Source of the DNA: Shinella sumterensis
GTDB taxonomy: Bacteria > Pseudomonadota > Alphaproteobacteria > Rhizobiales > Rhizobiaceae
Assembly: GCF_004514425.2 (NCBI RefSeq)
Contig: NZ_MYFN02000005.1
Location: forward strand, 1 to 64,000
DNA length: 64,000 bases
Direction of reading: 5' to 3'
A model generated the notes under the pieces. It was not told the origin of the DNA. It ran no database searches and was given only the letters and a program-made list of their open reading frames with translations. How positions within the stretch are numbered: position 1 is the stretch's first letter; each line of letters starts with the position of its first letter. This document shows positions 39,503-48,589 of the stretch, piece by piece. A program made the translations under genes and the position numbers.

Positions 39503-39664
39503 GTTTTCGGGGTGCGTTTCGCCGTTCCGAACGCAAAATCGGTTCATGTTTGCCGGATTTGGCCCCCGAAAATCTCACTCCATCGTGACTTCCTGTTGAA
39601 GCCGCAACGGCGTATGACGGGCTCGAAAAGGCCGGCCCATGCCGGCTCTCCATTGGGAATGATC

Positions 39665-40420
39665 ATGCCGAGACCGCATCTTCCGGAATGTCTGGCGATC
39701 CTGCTGACGCTCGCTGCCGGCGCTGCCCATGCGCAGGAGGCCGTCGTGCCCAAGGGTGTGGTCGAACTCTTCACCAGCCAGGGCTGCTCGTCCTGTCCGC
39801 CCGCCGACAAGGCGCTGGAAACCCTGGTGCGCGAGGGCGAGGTCGTGGCGCTTGCCTATCACGTCGATTACTGGAACTATCTCGGCTGGGCCGATACGCT
39901 CGCCTCCAAGGACAACACCGACCGGCAATATGCCTATGCCCGCATGTTCGGCCGCAACGGCGTCTACACGCCCCAGGCCGTGCTGAACGGCCGCGAGCAC
40001 ATCAACGGCGCCAATATTTCCGGCATCCGCGACCGCATCGGCGCGCTCTCCACCGAAGGCAAGGGCCTGAAGGTTCCGGTCGACGTGGCCGTGGCGAACG
40101 ACGAGCTGCGCATCCGCGTCGGCGCCGGCGAAGGCAAGGCCAATATCGTCATCGCCTATTTCGAGCGCGAACGGACGATCAACATCGACAAGGGCGAAAA
40201 CCGCGGCAAGACGGTCAACTACTGGCATGCCGTGACCTCGATGGAAACGATCGGCATGTGGGAAGGTAAGGAAACCAATCTCGTGCTTCCCGCCGACATG
40301 CTGAAGAAGAAAAAGAAGGCCGGCGGCTGCGCCGTGCTGGTCCAGCGCATGAAGACGGCGGACACGCCCGGCGCCATTCTGGGCGCCACCGTGCTGACGG
40401 GCGAAAAGGCTTCGCGATAG
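39665..40420 (+). CDS. DUF1223 secreted thioredoxin-like protein
   Basis: A 251-residue protein with a signal peptide (cleavage near AHA|QEAV, residue 23). The DUF1223 core starts VELFTSQGCSSCPPADKAL with a CxxC pair (Cys41, Cys44), then AYHVDYWNYLGWADT and NGVYTPQAVLNGRE, a thioredoxin-like layout. The function is uncharacterised; a periplasmic redox role is plausible because of the CxxC motif. A lysine run (KKKKK) lies near the C-terminus. The ATG at 39665 has GGGA 7 nt before; earlier in-frame ATGs exist at 39659 and 39614. Confidence 0.85.
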   Translation: MPRPHLPECLAILLTLAAGAAHAQEAVVPKGVVELFTSQGCSSCPPADKALETLVREGEVVALAYHVDYWNYLGWADTLASKDNTDRQYAYARMFGRNGVYTPQAVLNGREHINGANISGIRDRIGALSTEGKGLKVPVDVAVANDELRIRVGAGEGKANIVIAYFERERTINIDKGENRGKTVNYWHAVTSMETIGMWEGKETNLVLPADMLKKKKKAGGCAVLVQRMKTADTPGAILGATVLTGEKASR

Positions 40421-40746
40421 GCGTGGAGGGAGGTCCGGCCCGGCTTCCTCGAGGGGCTGGGGCTTGAGGGTTCGAAGAGAGACGGACCGGACCTGGACGA
40501 AGCTGCCGGCAACGGAATACAAGGCAGCTCCGAGTGACGCACTCCCTGAAACCTGCTTTGTGCACAAGGCAGCAGGCCGGCGGGAGCGGACAGCGGGACT
40601 GTCGTCTCAAATTTGGGCGTCTGTTTGTCTGAAATGCGGCGGGACCGCTTTTTTGCGAAATCGCAAGTCTCGGCGCTTCGGCTTGCATTTCAAGGCCACT
40701 CAGGCAAACTGTCACCGTGCCGTCATACAGCAGGTACGGAGATTCG
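40421..40746. other. Gene-free region before the DUF2794 gene
   Basis: About 325 bp without coding signal. It holds a short hairpin GCGG-CGGGA-CCGC followed by six T (40636-40654), which could be a weak plus-strand terminator or attenuator. Beyond that I see no consensus promoter or operator. Confidence 0.45.
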
Positions 40747-41121
40747 ATGACAGATCAGCCGGATTTGCAGGCGTCCAACGTCGTGGTCGACCTCAGGGAA
40801 TACCGCAGCAGCAAGGATCCGCTGCCGGTCACCTTCGATCGCAGGGAGCTCGACGCAATCCTCTGGGTCTATGGCCGCATGGTCGGCGAGGGCGCCTGGC
40901 GCGATTACGCGATCGACCATATGCGCGACCGGGCGGTGTTTTCCATCTTCAAGCGCTCCGGCGAAATGCCGCTCTACCGCATCGAGAAGGACCCCAAGCT
41001 CGCCGCCAAGCAGGGGGCCTACAGCGTCATCAACCAGCACGGCACGATCCTGAAGCGCGGCCACGAGTTGAAGCAGGTGCTCAAGGTCTTCGACAAGGTG
41101 CTGCGTCTCGTCGAGACGTAA
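40747..41121 (+). CDS. DUF2794 domain protein
   Basis: A 124-residue soluble protein of the alphaproteobacterial DUF2794 family: VTFDRRELDAILWVYGRMV, AWRDYAIDHM and PLYRIEKDPKLAAKQGAYSV. No function is known. GGAG lies 6 nt before the chosen ATG at 40747; an upstream in-frame start at 40717 adds only 10 unlikely residues. Followed by the composite repeat. Confidence 0.85.
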   Translation: MTDQPDLQASNVVVDLREYRSSKDPLPVTFDRRELDAILWVYGRMVGEGAWRDYAIDHMRDRAVFSIFKRSGEMPLYRIEKDPKLAAKQGAYSVINQHGTILKRGHELKQVLKVFDKVLRLVET

Positions 41122-41139
41122 CCGCCGTATTGTTCCGGC

Positions 41140-41520
41140 AGGCACCCCCCTCTGCCCTGCCGGGCATCTCCCCTACAAGGGGGAGATCGGATCGTGGAAA
41201 CGCTTCGCCCAACGCAAACGTTGCGGATCGGGAAACCTTCGCGCCCAGCCAATCTCCCTCCTTGTGGGCAGGGCTATCGCATATGGAATTCGACTTTACC
41301 GTTTCCCCTTCTCCCCCGCGGGGAGAAGGTGGCCCGAAGGGTCGGATGAGGGGGTGGCTCCGAACAATCAATGCAATTTCTTGCGCCTGCGATCTCCCCC
41401 TCATCCGCCTGCCGGCACCTTCTCCCCGCCGGGGAGAAGGGGAAACGGCAACGGTTTCCCGCCATATGCGATAACCCTGCCCTTGTGGGGGAGATGCCTG
41501 GCAGGGCAGAGGGGGTGCCG
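41140..41520. repeat. Composite palindromic repeat cluster
   Basis: Two repeat families are combined. Outer arms: GGCACCCCCCTCTGCCCTGC (41142-41161) with GGGCATCTCCCCTACAAGGG following, and near its inverse GGAGATGCCTGGCAGGGCAG (41491-41510) ending GGGGGTGCC at the right. A further outer-type segment (CTTGTGGGCAGGGCTATCGC, then ATATGG) at ~41261-41286 recurs inverted at ~41463-41486. Inside lie RIME-like modules at 41302-41353 and 41394-41446, but with their CATCC/GGATG ends facing inward, the reverse of copies 1 and 2. The whole would fold into a large cruciform. Confidence 0.8.
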
Positions 41521-41521
41521 T

Positions 41522-42073
41522 CTACGCCATCGTCCCCGGATAGGTCGCCGAAGACGGCTCGGTTTCAGCACCGTCGCCCAGCGCGCGCTGCATGAACACC
41601 GTATCCAGCCAGCGGCCGTGCTTGAAGCCCGTCGCCTTCATGTGGCCGCTGTGCGCAAAACCTGCGGCGGCGTGAACGGCGATGGAGGCGGGATGCGCCC
41701 CGCCGATGACGGCCACCATCTGACGGAAGCCGAGCGCCGTGCACCGGCGGATGAGCTCCGCCAGAAGCGCGCGGCCCACACCCTTGCCGCGTGCCTCCGG
41801 CGCCAGATAGACGGAATCCTCGACAAGCCAGCGATAGGCCGGGCGCGTACGGAAGGCGGAGGCATAGGCATAGCCCAGAATGAGGCCGGTCTGCTCCACC
41901 GCCACGATATAGGGATAGCCCTTGCCGGTGATCGCCGCAAAGCGCGCCGCCATCTCGTCGGGCGACGGCGGATCGATCTCGTAGCTCGCCACGCCGTTCA
42001 GCACGGATTCGCGGTAGATCTCGGTGAAGGCGGCGATGTCGCCGGAAACGGCGGTGCGGATGATGAAGTTCAT
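41522..42073 (-). CDS. GNAT N-acetyltransferase, phosphinothricin/methionine-sulfoximine type
   Basis: A 183-residue GNAT protein with the acetyl-CoA loop EARGKGVGRALLAELI and the Pat/MddA-type features IYRESVLNGVASYE at the N-terminus and GFKHGRWLDTVFMQ near the C-terminus. Relatives acetylate phosphinothricin, methionine sulfoximine or methionine sulfone; natural substrates are often amino acids. The stop abuts the composite repeat. The ATG at 42073 is chosen; it is downstream of pyc by 131 bp on the same strand, with a 7-bp inverted repeat (GGTGAGG-TTAAC-CCTCACC, 42146-42164) between. Confidence 0.87.
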   Translation of the reverse strand: MNFIIRTAVSGDIAAFTEIYRESVLNGVASYEIDPPSPDEMAARFAAITGKGYPYIVAVEQTGLILGYAYASAFRTRPAYRWLVEDSVYLAPEARGKGVGRALLAELIRRCTALGFRQMVAVIGGAHPASIAVHAAAGFAHSGHMKATGFKHGRWLDTVFMQRALGDGAETEPSSATYPGTMA

Positions 42074-42204
42074 GGGCGCCGGCAGCTGTTGAACGGTTCG
42101 ATGCCTTTTGCGTCCGCGCCGGGCAGAAATCAAGACGAAGTCGGGGGTGAGGTTAACCCTCACCACCGAACCGGTTCATTGCTTTATGGCTCCGCCGCGG
42201 GCGA

Positions 42205-45200
42205 TCAGGCGCCGTAGACGATGAGGAGGTCCTTGGCGTCGATCTGGTCACCGGCCTTGACGAGCACCTCGGAGATCGTGCCGTCCTTCTCGGCATGCAG
42301 CGCCGTTTCCATTTTCATCGCCTCGATGGAGAGCAGCACGTCGCCGGCCTTGACGGCCTGGCCGGCCGAAACGGAGACCGTCGAGATGACGCCCGGCATC
42401 GGCGCGCCGAGATGGGCGGCATTGCCGTTGTCGGCCTTGCGGCGTACGGCGGACGAGGCGGCGCGGTTGCGGTCCGGCACCTTGATGAGGCGCGGCTGGC
42501 CGTTCAGCTCGAAGAACACCTTGACCATGCCCTGCGCATCCGGCTCGCTCGTCGCCTGGTGCAGGATGACGAGCGACTTGCCCTTCTCGATCTCCGGCTG
42601 GAGTTCCTCGCCGGCCGAAAGGCCGTAGAAGTAGGCCGGCGTCGGCAGCACGCTGACGGGGCCGTACAGGTCGGCGGCCAGCGCATAGTCGGTGAAGACC
42701 TTCGGATACATCAGGTAGGAGGCGAATTCGAAATCGTCGACCTTGCGCTCCAGCTTCTCCTCGATCGCCGTACGCTCGGCATCGAGATCGGCCGGCGGCA
42801 GGAGCGAACCGGGCACCTCGGTATAGGCCGCCTCGCCCTTCAGCGCCTTCTTCTGCAGGCCTTCCGGCCAGCCGCCCGGAGGCTGGCCGAGATCGCCGCG
42901 CAGCATCGAGACGACCGATTCCGGGAAGGCGATGTCCTTGGCCGGGTTCTCGACATCGGCAACGGTCAGATCCTGGCTGACCATCATCAGCGCCATGTCG
43001 CCCACCACCTTGGAGGACGGCGTGACCTTGACGATATCGCCGAACATCTGGTTGGCGTCGGCATAGGCCTGGGCGACCTTGTGCCACTTGGTCTCAAGGC
43101 CGAGCGAACGGGCCTGTTCCTTGAGGTTGGTGAACTGGCCGCCCGGCATTTCATGCAGGTAGACTTCGGAGGCCGGCCCCTTGAGGTCGCTTTCGAAGGC
43201 GGCGTACTGGAAGCGCACGGCCTCCCAGTAGAAGGAGATGCGGCGGATCCATTCGGGATCGAGGCCCGGATCGCGCTCCGACCCCTTCAGCGCCTCGACG
43301 ATGGAGCCGAGGCAGGGCTGCGAGGTGTTGCCGGAGAGCGCGTCCATCGCCGCATCGACCACATCGACGCCGGATTCGACGGCCGCCAGCACCGTGGCGG
43401 CCGCAATGCCCGACGTATCGTGCGTGTGGAAATGGATCGGCAGGTCGGTCGCCTCGCGCAGCGCCTTGAACAGCACGCGCGCGGCCGCGGGCTTCAGGAG
43501 ACCCGCCATGTCCTTGACTGCGATCATGTGCGCGCCGGCCTTTTCCAGCTCGGCGGCAAGGGCGGTGTAGTATTTCAGGTCGTATTTCGGGCGCGCCGAA
43601 TTGAGGAGATCGCCGGTGTAGCAGATCGCCGCCTCGCAGATGCGGTTCTCTTCGACGACCGCATCCATCGAGACGCGCATGTTGTCGACCCAGTTCAGGC
43701 AGTCGAACACGCGGAACACGTCGATGCCGCCCTTCGCCGCCTGGCGCACGAAGTACTTCACGACATTGTCCGGGTAATTCTTGTAGCCCACGCCGTTGGC
43801 GCCGCGCAGCAGCATCTGCAACAGCAGGTTCGGCGCATCCTCGCGGATGCGGGCAAGACGGTCCCACGGGTCTTCCGTCAGGAAGCGCATGGAGACGTCG
43901 AAGGTCGCCCCGCCCCAGCATTCCAGCGAGAAGAGCTGCGGCAGCGCGCGCGCATAGGTGCCGGCGACGCGGGCGATATCATGGGTGCGCATGCGGGTGG
44001 CGAGCAGCGACTGGTGGCCGTCGCGCATCGTCGTGTCCGTCATGAGCACGCGCTTTTCGCCGCGCACCCATTCGGCGAACTTCTTCGGGCCGAGTTCGTC
44101 GAGCTTCTGCTTGGTGCCGGCGACGATGTCGCCCTCGATGAAGGGCACGACGGGCTTCGCGGCATCCGCCGGCGGCTTCGGCCGGCCCTTCGCCTCGGGA
44201 TGCCCGTTGACCGTGACATCGGCGAGATAGGTGAGCAGCTTGGTGGCGCGGTCCTGGCGCTTCACCTGCTGGAACAGCTCCGGCGTCGTGTCGATGAAGC
44301 GGGTCGTATAGGTGTTGTTGCGGAAGGCCTCGTGGCTGATGATCGCCTCGAGGAAGGTGAGGTTGGTCGCAACCCCGCGGATGCGGAACTCGCGCAGCGC
44401 GCGGTCCATCCGGTCGATGGCCTCCACCGGGTTCGGCGCCCAGGCCGTGACCTTCACGAGCAGCGGATCGTAGAAGCGGGTGATGACCGCACCCGGATAG
44501 GCCGTGCCGCCGTCGAGGCGGATGCCGAAGCCCGACGCCGAGCGGTAGCCGGTGATGCGGCCATAGTCCGGAATGAAGTTGTGCTCGGGGTCCTCGGTGG
44601 TGATGCGGCACTGCAGCGCGTGGCCGTTGAGGCGGATGTCCGCCTGCGCGGGAACGCCGGATGCCGGCGTGCCGATCGCCTCGCCGTCGAGGATGTGGAT
44701 CTGCGCCTTGACGATGTCGATGCCGGTCACGACCTCCGTGACGGTGTGCTCGACCTGGATGCGCGGATTGACCTCGATGAAGTAGAATTTGCCGCTGTCG
44801 GCATCCATCAGATACTCGACCGTGCCGGCGCCGATATAGTTCGTCGCCCGGGCGATCTTCAGCGAATAGTCGGCCAGCTCCTGGCGCTGCGCCTCCGAAA
44901 GATAGGGAGCGGGCGCGCGCTCCACGACCTTCTGGTTACGGCGCTGGATGGAGCAGTCGCGCTCGAAGAGATGCACGACATTGCCATGCGTATCGCCGAG
45001 GATCTGGCTTTCGACATGGCGCGCGCGTTCGACGAGCTTTTCAAGATAGACCTCGTCCTTGCCGAAGGCGGCCTTGGCCTCGCGCTTGGCTTCGCGGACC
45101 TCGCGGATCAGGTCCTTGGGATCGCGGATGGCGCGCATGCCGCGCCCGCCGCCGCCCCAGGACGCCTTGAGCATGACGGGATAGCCGATCTCCTCGGCGA

Positions 45201-45663
45201 GGCGGTGGATCTCCGCATCGTCATCCGGCAGCGGATCGGTGGCGGGCACGACCGGCACGCCGACGGAAATGGCGAGATTGCGCGCGGCGACCTTGTTGCC
45301 GAGCTGGCGCATGGTGGCCGGGCGCGGGCCGATGAAGGTGATGCCGGCGGCATCGCAGGCATCGACGAATTCCGGGCTTTCCGACAGAAGGCCGTAGCCG
45401 GGATGAATGGCGTCGGCGCCGGAAAGCTTGGCGACGCGGATCACCTCCTCGATCGACAGATAGCTCTCGATCGGGCCGAGATCGCGTGCCAGATGCGGTC
45501 CCCGGCCGATCTGGTAGCTCTCGTCCGCCTTGAAACGGTGCAGCGCGAGCTTGTCCTCTTCCGCCCAGATCGCCACCGTTTTTATGCCGAGCTCATTGGC
45601 TGCGCGGAACACGCGGATGGCGATTTCGGAACGGTTGGCGACAAGAATCTTGGAAATGGGCAA
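42205..45663 (-). CDS. pyc: Pyruvate carboxylase
   Basis: A 1152-residue four-domain enzyme: biotin carboxylase with ATP-grasp (residues ~1-480, WGGGGRGMRAI), carboxyltransferase (~540-820, TTMRDGHQSLLATRMRT), the allosteric linker, and a C-terminal biotin carboxyl carrier domain with biotinylated Lys1117 in EAMKMET. It carboxylates pyruvate to oxaloacetate, the main anaplerotic step in rhizobia. The length fits the single-chain alpha4 form. GAGGAG lies about 11 nt before the ATG. A well-formed sigma-70 promoter is visible upstream. Confidence 0.97.
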   Translation of the reverse strand: MPISKILVANRSEIAIRVFRAANELGIKTVAIWAEEDKLALHRFKADESYQIGRGPHLARDLGPIESYLSIEEVIRVAKLSGADAIHPGYGLLSESPEFVDACDAAGITFIGPRPATMRQLGNKVAARNLAISVGVPVVPATDPLPDDDAEIHRLAEEIGYPVMLKASWGGGGRGMRAIRDPKDLIREVREAKREAKAAFGKDEVYLEKLVERARHVESQILGDTHGNVVHLFERDCSIQRRNQKVVERAPAPYLSEAQRQELADYSLKIARATNYIGAGTVEYLMDADSGKFYFIEVNPRIQVEHTVTEVVTGIDIVKAQIHILDGEAIGTPASGVPAQADIRLNGHALQCRITTEDPEHNFIPDYGRITGYRSASGFGIRLDGGTAYPGAVITRFYDPLLVKVTAWAPNPVEAIDRMDRALREFRIRGVATNLTFLEAIISHEAFRNNTYTTRFIDTTPELFQQVKRQDRATKLLTYLADVTVNGHPEAKGRPKPPADAAKPVVPFIEGDIVAGTKQKLDELGPKKFAEWVRGEKRVLMTDTTMRDGHQSLLATRMRTHDIARVAGTYARALPQLFSLECWGGATFDVSMRFLTEDPWDRLARIREDAPNLLLQMLLRGANGVGYKNYPDNVVKYFVRQAAKGGIDVFRVFDCLNWVDNMRVSMDAVVEENRICEAAICYTGDLLNSARPKYDLKYYTALAAELEKAGAHMIAVKDMAGLLKPAAARVLFKALREATDLPIHFHTHDTSGIAAATVLAAVESGVDVVDAAMDALSGNTSQPCLGSIVEALKGSERDPGLDPEWIRRISFYWEAVRFQYAAFESDLKGPASEVYLHEMPGGQFTNLKEQARSLGLETKWHKVAQAYADANQMFGDIVKVTPSSKVVGDMALMMVSQDLTVADVENPAKDIAFPESVVSMLRGDLGQPPGGWPEGLQKKALKGEAAYTEVPGSLLPPADLDAERTAIEEKLERKVDDFEFASYLMYPKVFTDYALAADLYGPVSVLPTPAYFYGLSAGEELQPEIEKGKSLVILHQATSEPDAQGMVKVFFELNGQPRLIKVPDRNRAASSAVRRKADNGNAAHLGAPMPGVISTVSVSAGQAVKAGDVLLSIEAMKMETALHAEKDGTISEVLVKAGDQIDAKDLLIVYGA

Positions 45664-45715
45664 GTCGGACTCCTCAATGACTTGAAAGCGGGAATTGCTG
45701 CACCCGCGAAGAGAA

Positions 45716-45743
45716 TTATTAGCGGCTAATTTGCAAAGTGCAA
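45716..45743 (-). promoter_or_regulatory. Likely pyc promoter with overlapping palindrome
   Basis: On the minus strand, -35 TTGCAC (45738-45743), 16-nt spacer, -10 TAATAA (45716-45721), ~55 nt before the pyc start. The -35 box is part of a small palindrome TTGCA-CTT-TGCAA (45731-45743) that could be an operator. Confidence 0.55.
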
Positions 45744-45750
45744 TTTCGGA

Positions 45751-45789
45751 CTCGTCATGAGACGCAAGATTTGCGTCTCATGAAACGAG
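45751..45789. promoter_or_regulatory. Long inverted repeat over the luxR stop codon
   Basis: CATGAGACGCAA (45756-45767), loop GAT, TTGCGTCTCATG (45771-45782) is a perfect 12-bp inverted repeat; with a 2-nt bulge it extends by CTCGT/ACGAG to 17 bp. It contains the luxR stop codon and lies ~90-120 bp before pyc. There is no T-run, so it is not a standard terminator; it may be a protein-binding site or an RNA 3' structure. Confidence 0.7.
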
Positions 45790-46518
45790 CCCCAGCCGGA
45801 ACGCGATCGCGATGGCATGGTGCCGGTTGCGCGCGCCGAGCTTCTCCTGGATGCCGTTCATGTACCAGTCGACCGTATGGCTGGAAATGCCCAGTTCCCG
45901 ACCGATCTCGGGCGAGGTCATGCCCGCGCCCAGCAGCATCAGCGCCTCCATCTCGCGACGCGTCAGGTCCACGTCGACGACTGCGGAGGAGCGCGCCGCC
46001 ATCTCCGGATCGATCTCGTGGATCAGCTTCCAGTAGAGGCGCCGGGCGATGCCGTCGAACAGGCTCATCTCGATGCTTTCGAGATCCACCGGCCGCCCGC
46101 CCAGGCTGAGGCTGCCCAAGAGGCCGCGCCGGCCGTGAACCGGGAAGATATAGCCGTCCTCCAACCCGTTCTGGCGGGCATCCACCATCATGCGCTCCAT
46201 GCGCTTGCGGTCGGGACTGGTGCGATAGACATCGAGCGTGTCGCGCCAGCGGAACCCTTCCCGCGCGTGGCCGAGATAGCGGACGGTCGGATCGACCTGC
46301 ATGTAGCGCTTGCGCACATAGGTCTCGGGCCAGCCCTTCGGCCAGCGGCCGGCCAGAAGCAGCGCGTCGGGCGTGTCCACCGGAAGCGGCACGCGGACGA
46401 CGGCGTAATAGTCGAAACCATAGAATTCGAGCAGGCGCTGGAACTCGGACGTCGTCTCCGCGTGGCCGCGCATCTCCTCAAGCAGTGCAAGAAACTGCAC
46501 CAGCAAATTGACTTTCAT
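45778..46518 (-). CDS. LuxR-type regulator with autoinducer-binding domain (LuxR solo)
   Basis: A 246-residue protein. The N-terminal autoinducer domain (~20-165) retains the conserved acyl-HSL pocket residues in order: W63 and Y67 (WPETYVRKRYM), D76-P77, W91 and G134. The C-terminal GerE HTH spans ~183-243 (LTRREMEALMLLGAGMTSPE; HTVDWYMNGIQEKLGARNRH). No luxI-type synthase is in the window, so it is a solo that may sense signals made elsewhere. Targets are unknown; pyc is downstream on the same strand and ndvA is divergent. Confidence 0.88.
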   Translation of the reverse strand: MKVNLLVQFLALLEEMRGHAETTSEFQRLLEFYGFDYYAVVRVPLPVDTPDALLLAGRWPKGWPETYVRKRYMQVDPTVRYLGHAREGFRWRDTLDVYRTSPDRKRMERMMVDARQNGLEDGYIFPVHGRRGLLGSLSLGGRPVDLESIEMSLFDGIARRLYWKLIHEIDPEMAARSSAVVDVDLTRREMEALMLLGAGMTSPEIGRELGISSHTVDWYMNGIQEKLGARNRHHAIAIAFRLGLVS

Positions 46519-46822
46519 ATACCCCGCGCCCGGAAGCGCCCGCTCAAATTCGAGGAAATGTCCGACCGGTGCCCCGGGTCAGTCATGTCCCATTCATGTT
46601 GCCCCACATACAATTGGCAGGATCGAGCGATGAAAATCAATCGGATAAGGACGACACGCCATGCAAAAGAAAGCCATCGTGCACGTTTCAAGTTGCATCA
46701 TGAGATTCTCACACGCGTGAAGAACTTCTCGCTCGCTCCCGTGTTACCCAATCACAGGAGCGAAGGGATTGAGGTGCGCGCACTGCACCGCACAACAGGT
46801 TTTGCCGGAAAGGCCCGAATTC
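46519..46822. other. Intergenic region between luxR and ndvA
   Basis: About 300 bp between divergent genes; it must hold promoters for both. A patch near 46596-46650 (CATACAATTGG, GAAAATCAATCGGAT) is AT-richer, but no consensus promoter or lux-box palindrome is clear. Confidence 0.45.
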
Positions 46823-48583
46823 GTGTCTTTGTTTCAGGTTTATGCAAGAGCTCTCAGCTACTTGAGCGTCTACAAGCTGCGCGTCGGCTCGGTCGTTGCC
46901 GCCAACGTCGTGCTTGCAGTCATCGCCATTGCCGAACCCATCCTGTTCGGCCGTATCATCGATGCCATCTCCAGCGCTGACGGGCATGTCACGCCCCTGC
47001 TGCTGATGTGGGCCGGTTTCGGCCTGTTCAACACCATCGCCTTCGTTCTCGTCGCCCGCGAGGCCGACCGGCTGGCCCATGGCCGCCGCGCGAGCCTGCT
47101 GACGGAAGCGTTCGGCCGCATCATCTCCATGCCGCTTGCCTGGCACAGCCAGCGCGGCACCTCCAACGCCCTGCACACGCTGCTGCGCGCCTGCGAAACG
47201 CTGTTCGGCCTGTGGCTGGAATTCATGCGTACGCATCTGGCGACGGCCGTCGCGCTCGTCCTGCTCGTGCCCACGGCATTCGCCATGGACTACCGCCTGT
47301 CGATGGTCCTGGTCGTGCTCGGCGCGCTCTATGTGCTGATCGGCAAGGTGGTGATGAACCGCACCCGCGAAGGCCAGGCATCGGTGGAGAACCATTACCA
47401 CACCGTGTTCTCCCACGTATCGGATTCCATCAGCAACGTCTCGGTGGTGCACAGCTACAACCGCATCGAAGCCGAGACGCGCGAGCTGAAGCGCTTTGCC
47501 GAACGGCTGATCAACGCCCAGTATCCGGTGCTCGACTGGTGGGCGCTGGCAAGCGCGCTCAACCGCATCGCCTCCACCCTCTCCATGATGGTCATCCTCG
47601 TCATCGGCACGGTCCTGGTGCAGCGCGGCGAGATCAAGGTGGGCGACGTCATTGCGTTCATCGGCTTTGCCGGCCTCCTGATCGGCCGTCTCGACCAGAT
47701 GAAGGCTTTCGTTGAACAGATCTTCGAAGCCCGCGCCAAGCTGGAGGACTTCTTCACCCTGGAGGATGCCGTCAAGGATCGCGAGGAACCGAGCGACGCC
47801 GGCGACCTCGGCGACGTCAAGGGCAAGGTCGAATACCGCGACATCACCTTCGACTTCGCCAACACCACGCAGGGCGTGCGCAACATCTCGTTCACCGTGG
47901 AAGCCGGCCAGACCGTCGCCATCGTCGGCCCGACGGGTGCAGGCAAGACGACGCTCGTCAACCTGCTCCAGCGGGTCTACGAGCCGCAGTCGGGCCAGAT
48001 CCTCATCGACGGCGTCGATATCGCGAAGGTGACGCGCAAGTCGCTGCGCCGCTCGATCGCCACCGTGTTCCAGGATGCGGGCCTGCTCAACCGCTCGATC
48101 TCCGACAATATCCGTCTCGGCCGCGAGGGCGCGACGGACGAGGAGATCATGGCGGCAGCCGAGGCCGCGGCGGCCAACGACTTCATCACGTCGCGCCAGA
48201 GCGGTTACGAAACCCATGTCGGCGAGCGCGGCAACCGTCTGTCGGGCGGCGAGCGCCAGCGCATCGCCATTGCCCGCGCGATCCTGAAGAACGCGCCCAT
48301 CCTCGTGCTCGACGAGGCGACGAGTGCGCTCGACGTGGAAACGGAAGCCCGGGTGAAGGCCGCGATCGACTCGCTGCGCAAGAACCGCACGACCTTCATC
48401 ATCGCGCACCGCCTCTCCACCGTGCGCGAGGCCGACAAGGTCATCTTCCTCGATCATGGCCGGATCGCCGAGATGGGCACGTTCAACGAGCTCAGCCAGA
48501 GCAACGGCCGCTTCGCCGCCCTGCTGCGCGCCAGCGGCATCCTGACGGACGACGACGTGCGCAAGAGCCACACCGCCGCCTGA
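46823..48583 (+). CDS. ndvA: Cyclic beta-1,2-glucan exporter NdvA/ChvA
   Basis: A 586-residue half-ABC exporter with an N-terminal six-helix transmembrane domain and a C-terminal ATPase: Walker A GPTGAGKTT (~369-377), signature RLSGGERQRIAIARAI, Walker B ILVLDEATSALD. S. meliloti NdvA begins MSLFQVYTRAL and has 588 residues; the matching SLFQVYARAL here follows a GTG at 46823, so I place the start there rather than at 46769. It exports cyclic glucan to the periplasm, needed for osmotic adaptation, attachment and symbiosis or virulence. Convergent with opgC and 1.2 kb from ndvB. Confidence 0.96.
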   Translation: MSLFQVYARALSYLSVYKLRVGSVVAANVVLAVIAIAEPILFGRIIDAISSADGHVTPLLLMWAGFGLFNTIAFVLVAREADRLAHGRRASLLTEAFGRIISMPLAWHSQRGTSNALHTLLRACETLFGLWLEFMRTHLATAVALVLLVPTAFAMDYRLSMVLVVLGALYVLIGKVVMNRTREGQASVENHYHTVFSHVSDSISNVSVVHSYNRIEAETRELKRFAERLINAQYPVLDWWALASALNRIASTLSMMVILVIGTVLVQRGEIKVGDVIAFIGFAGLLIGRLDQMKAFVEQIFEARAKLEDFFTLEDAVKDREEPSDAGDLGDVKGKVEYRDITFDFANTTQGVRNISFTVEAGQTVAIVGPTGAGKTTLVNLLQRVYEPQSGQILIDGVDIAKVTRKSLRRSIATVFQDAGLLNRSISDNIRLGREGATDEEIMAAAEAAAANDFITSRQSGYETHVGERGNRLSGGERQRIAIARAILKNAPILVLDEATSALDVETEARVKAAIDSLRKNRTTFIIAHRLSTVREADKVIFLDHGRIAEMGTFNELSQSNGRFAALLRASGILTDDDVRKSHTAA

Positions 48584-48589
48584 TCGGCG

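Noticed and set aside
42295-45729. 1144-codon plus-strand open frame opposite pyruvate carboxylase
   Set aside because: Its product is Arg/Gly/Asp/Leu-rich with no domain, as expected from the complement of high-GC coding sequence; pyc on the other strand is unmistakable. The same applies to long frames opposite ndvB (52787-55378), metH (59791-62835) and the helicase (10834-12321).
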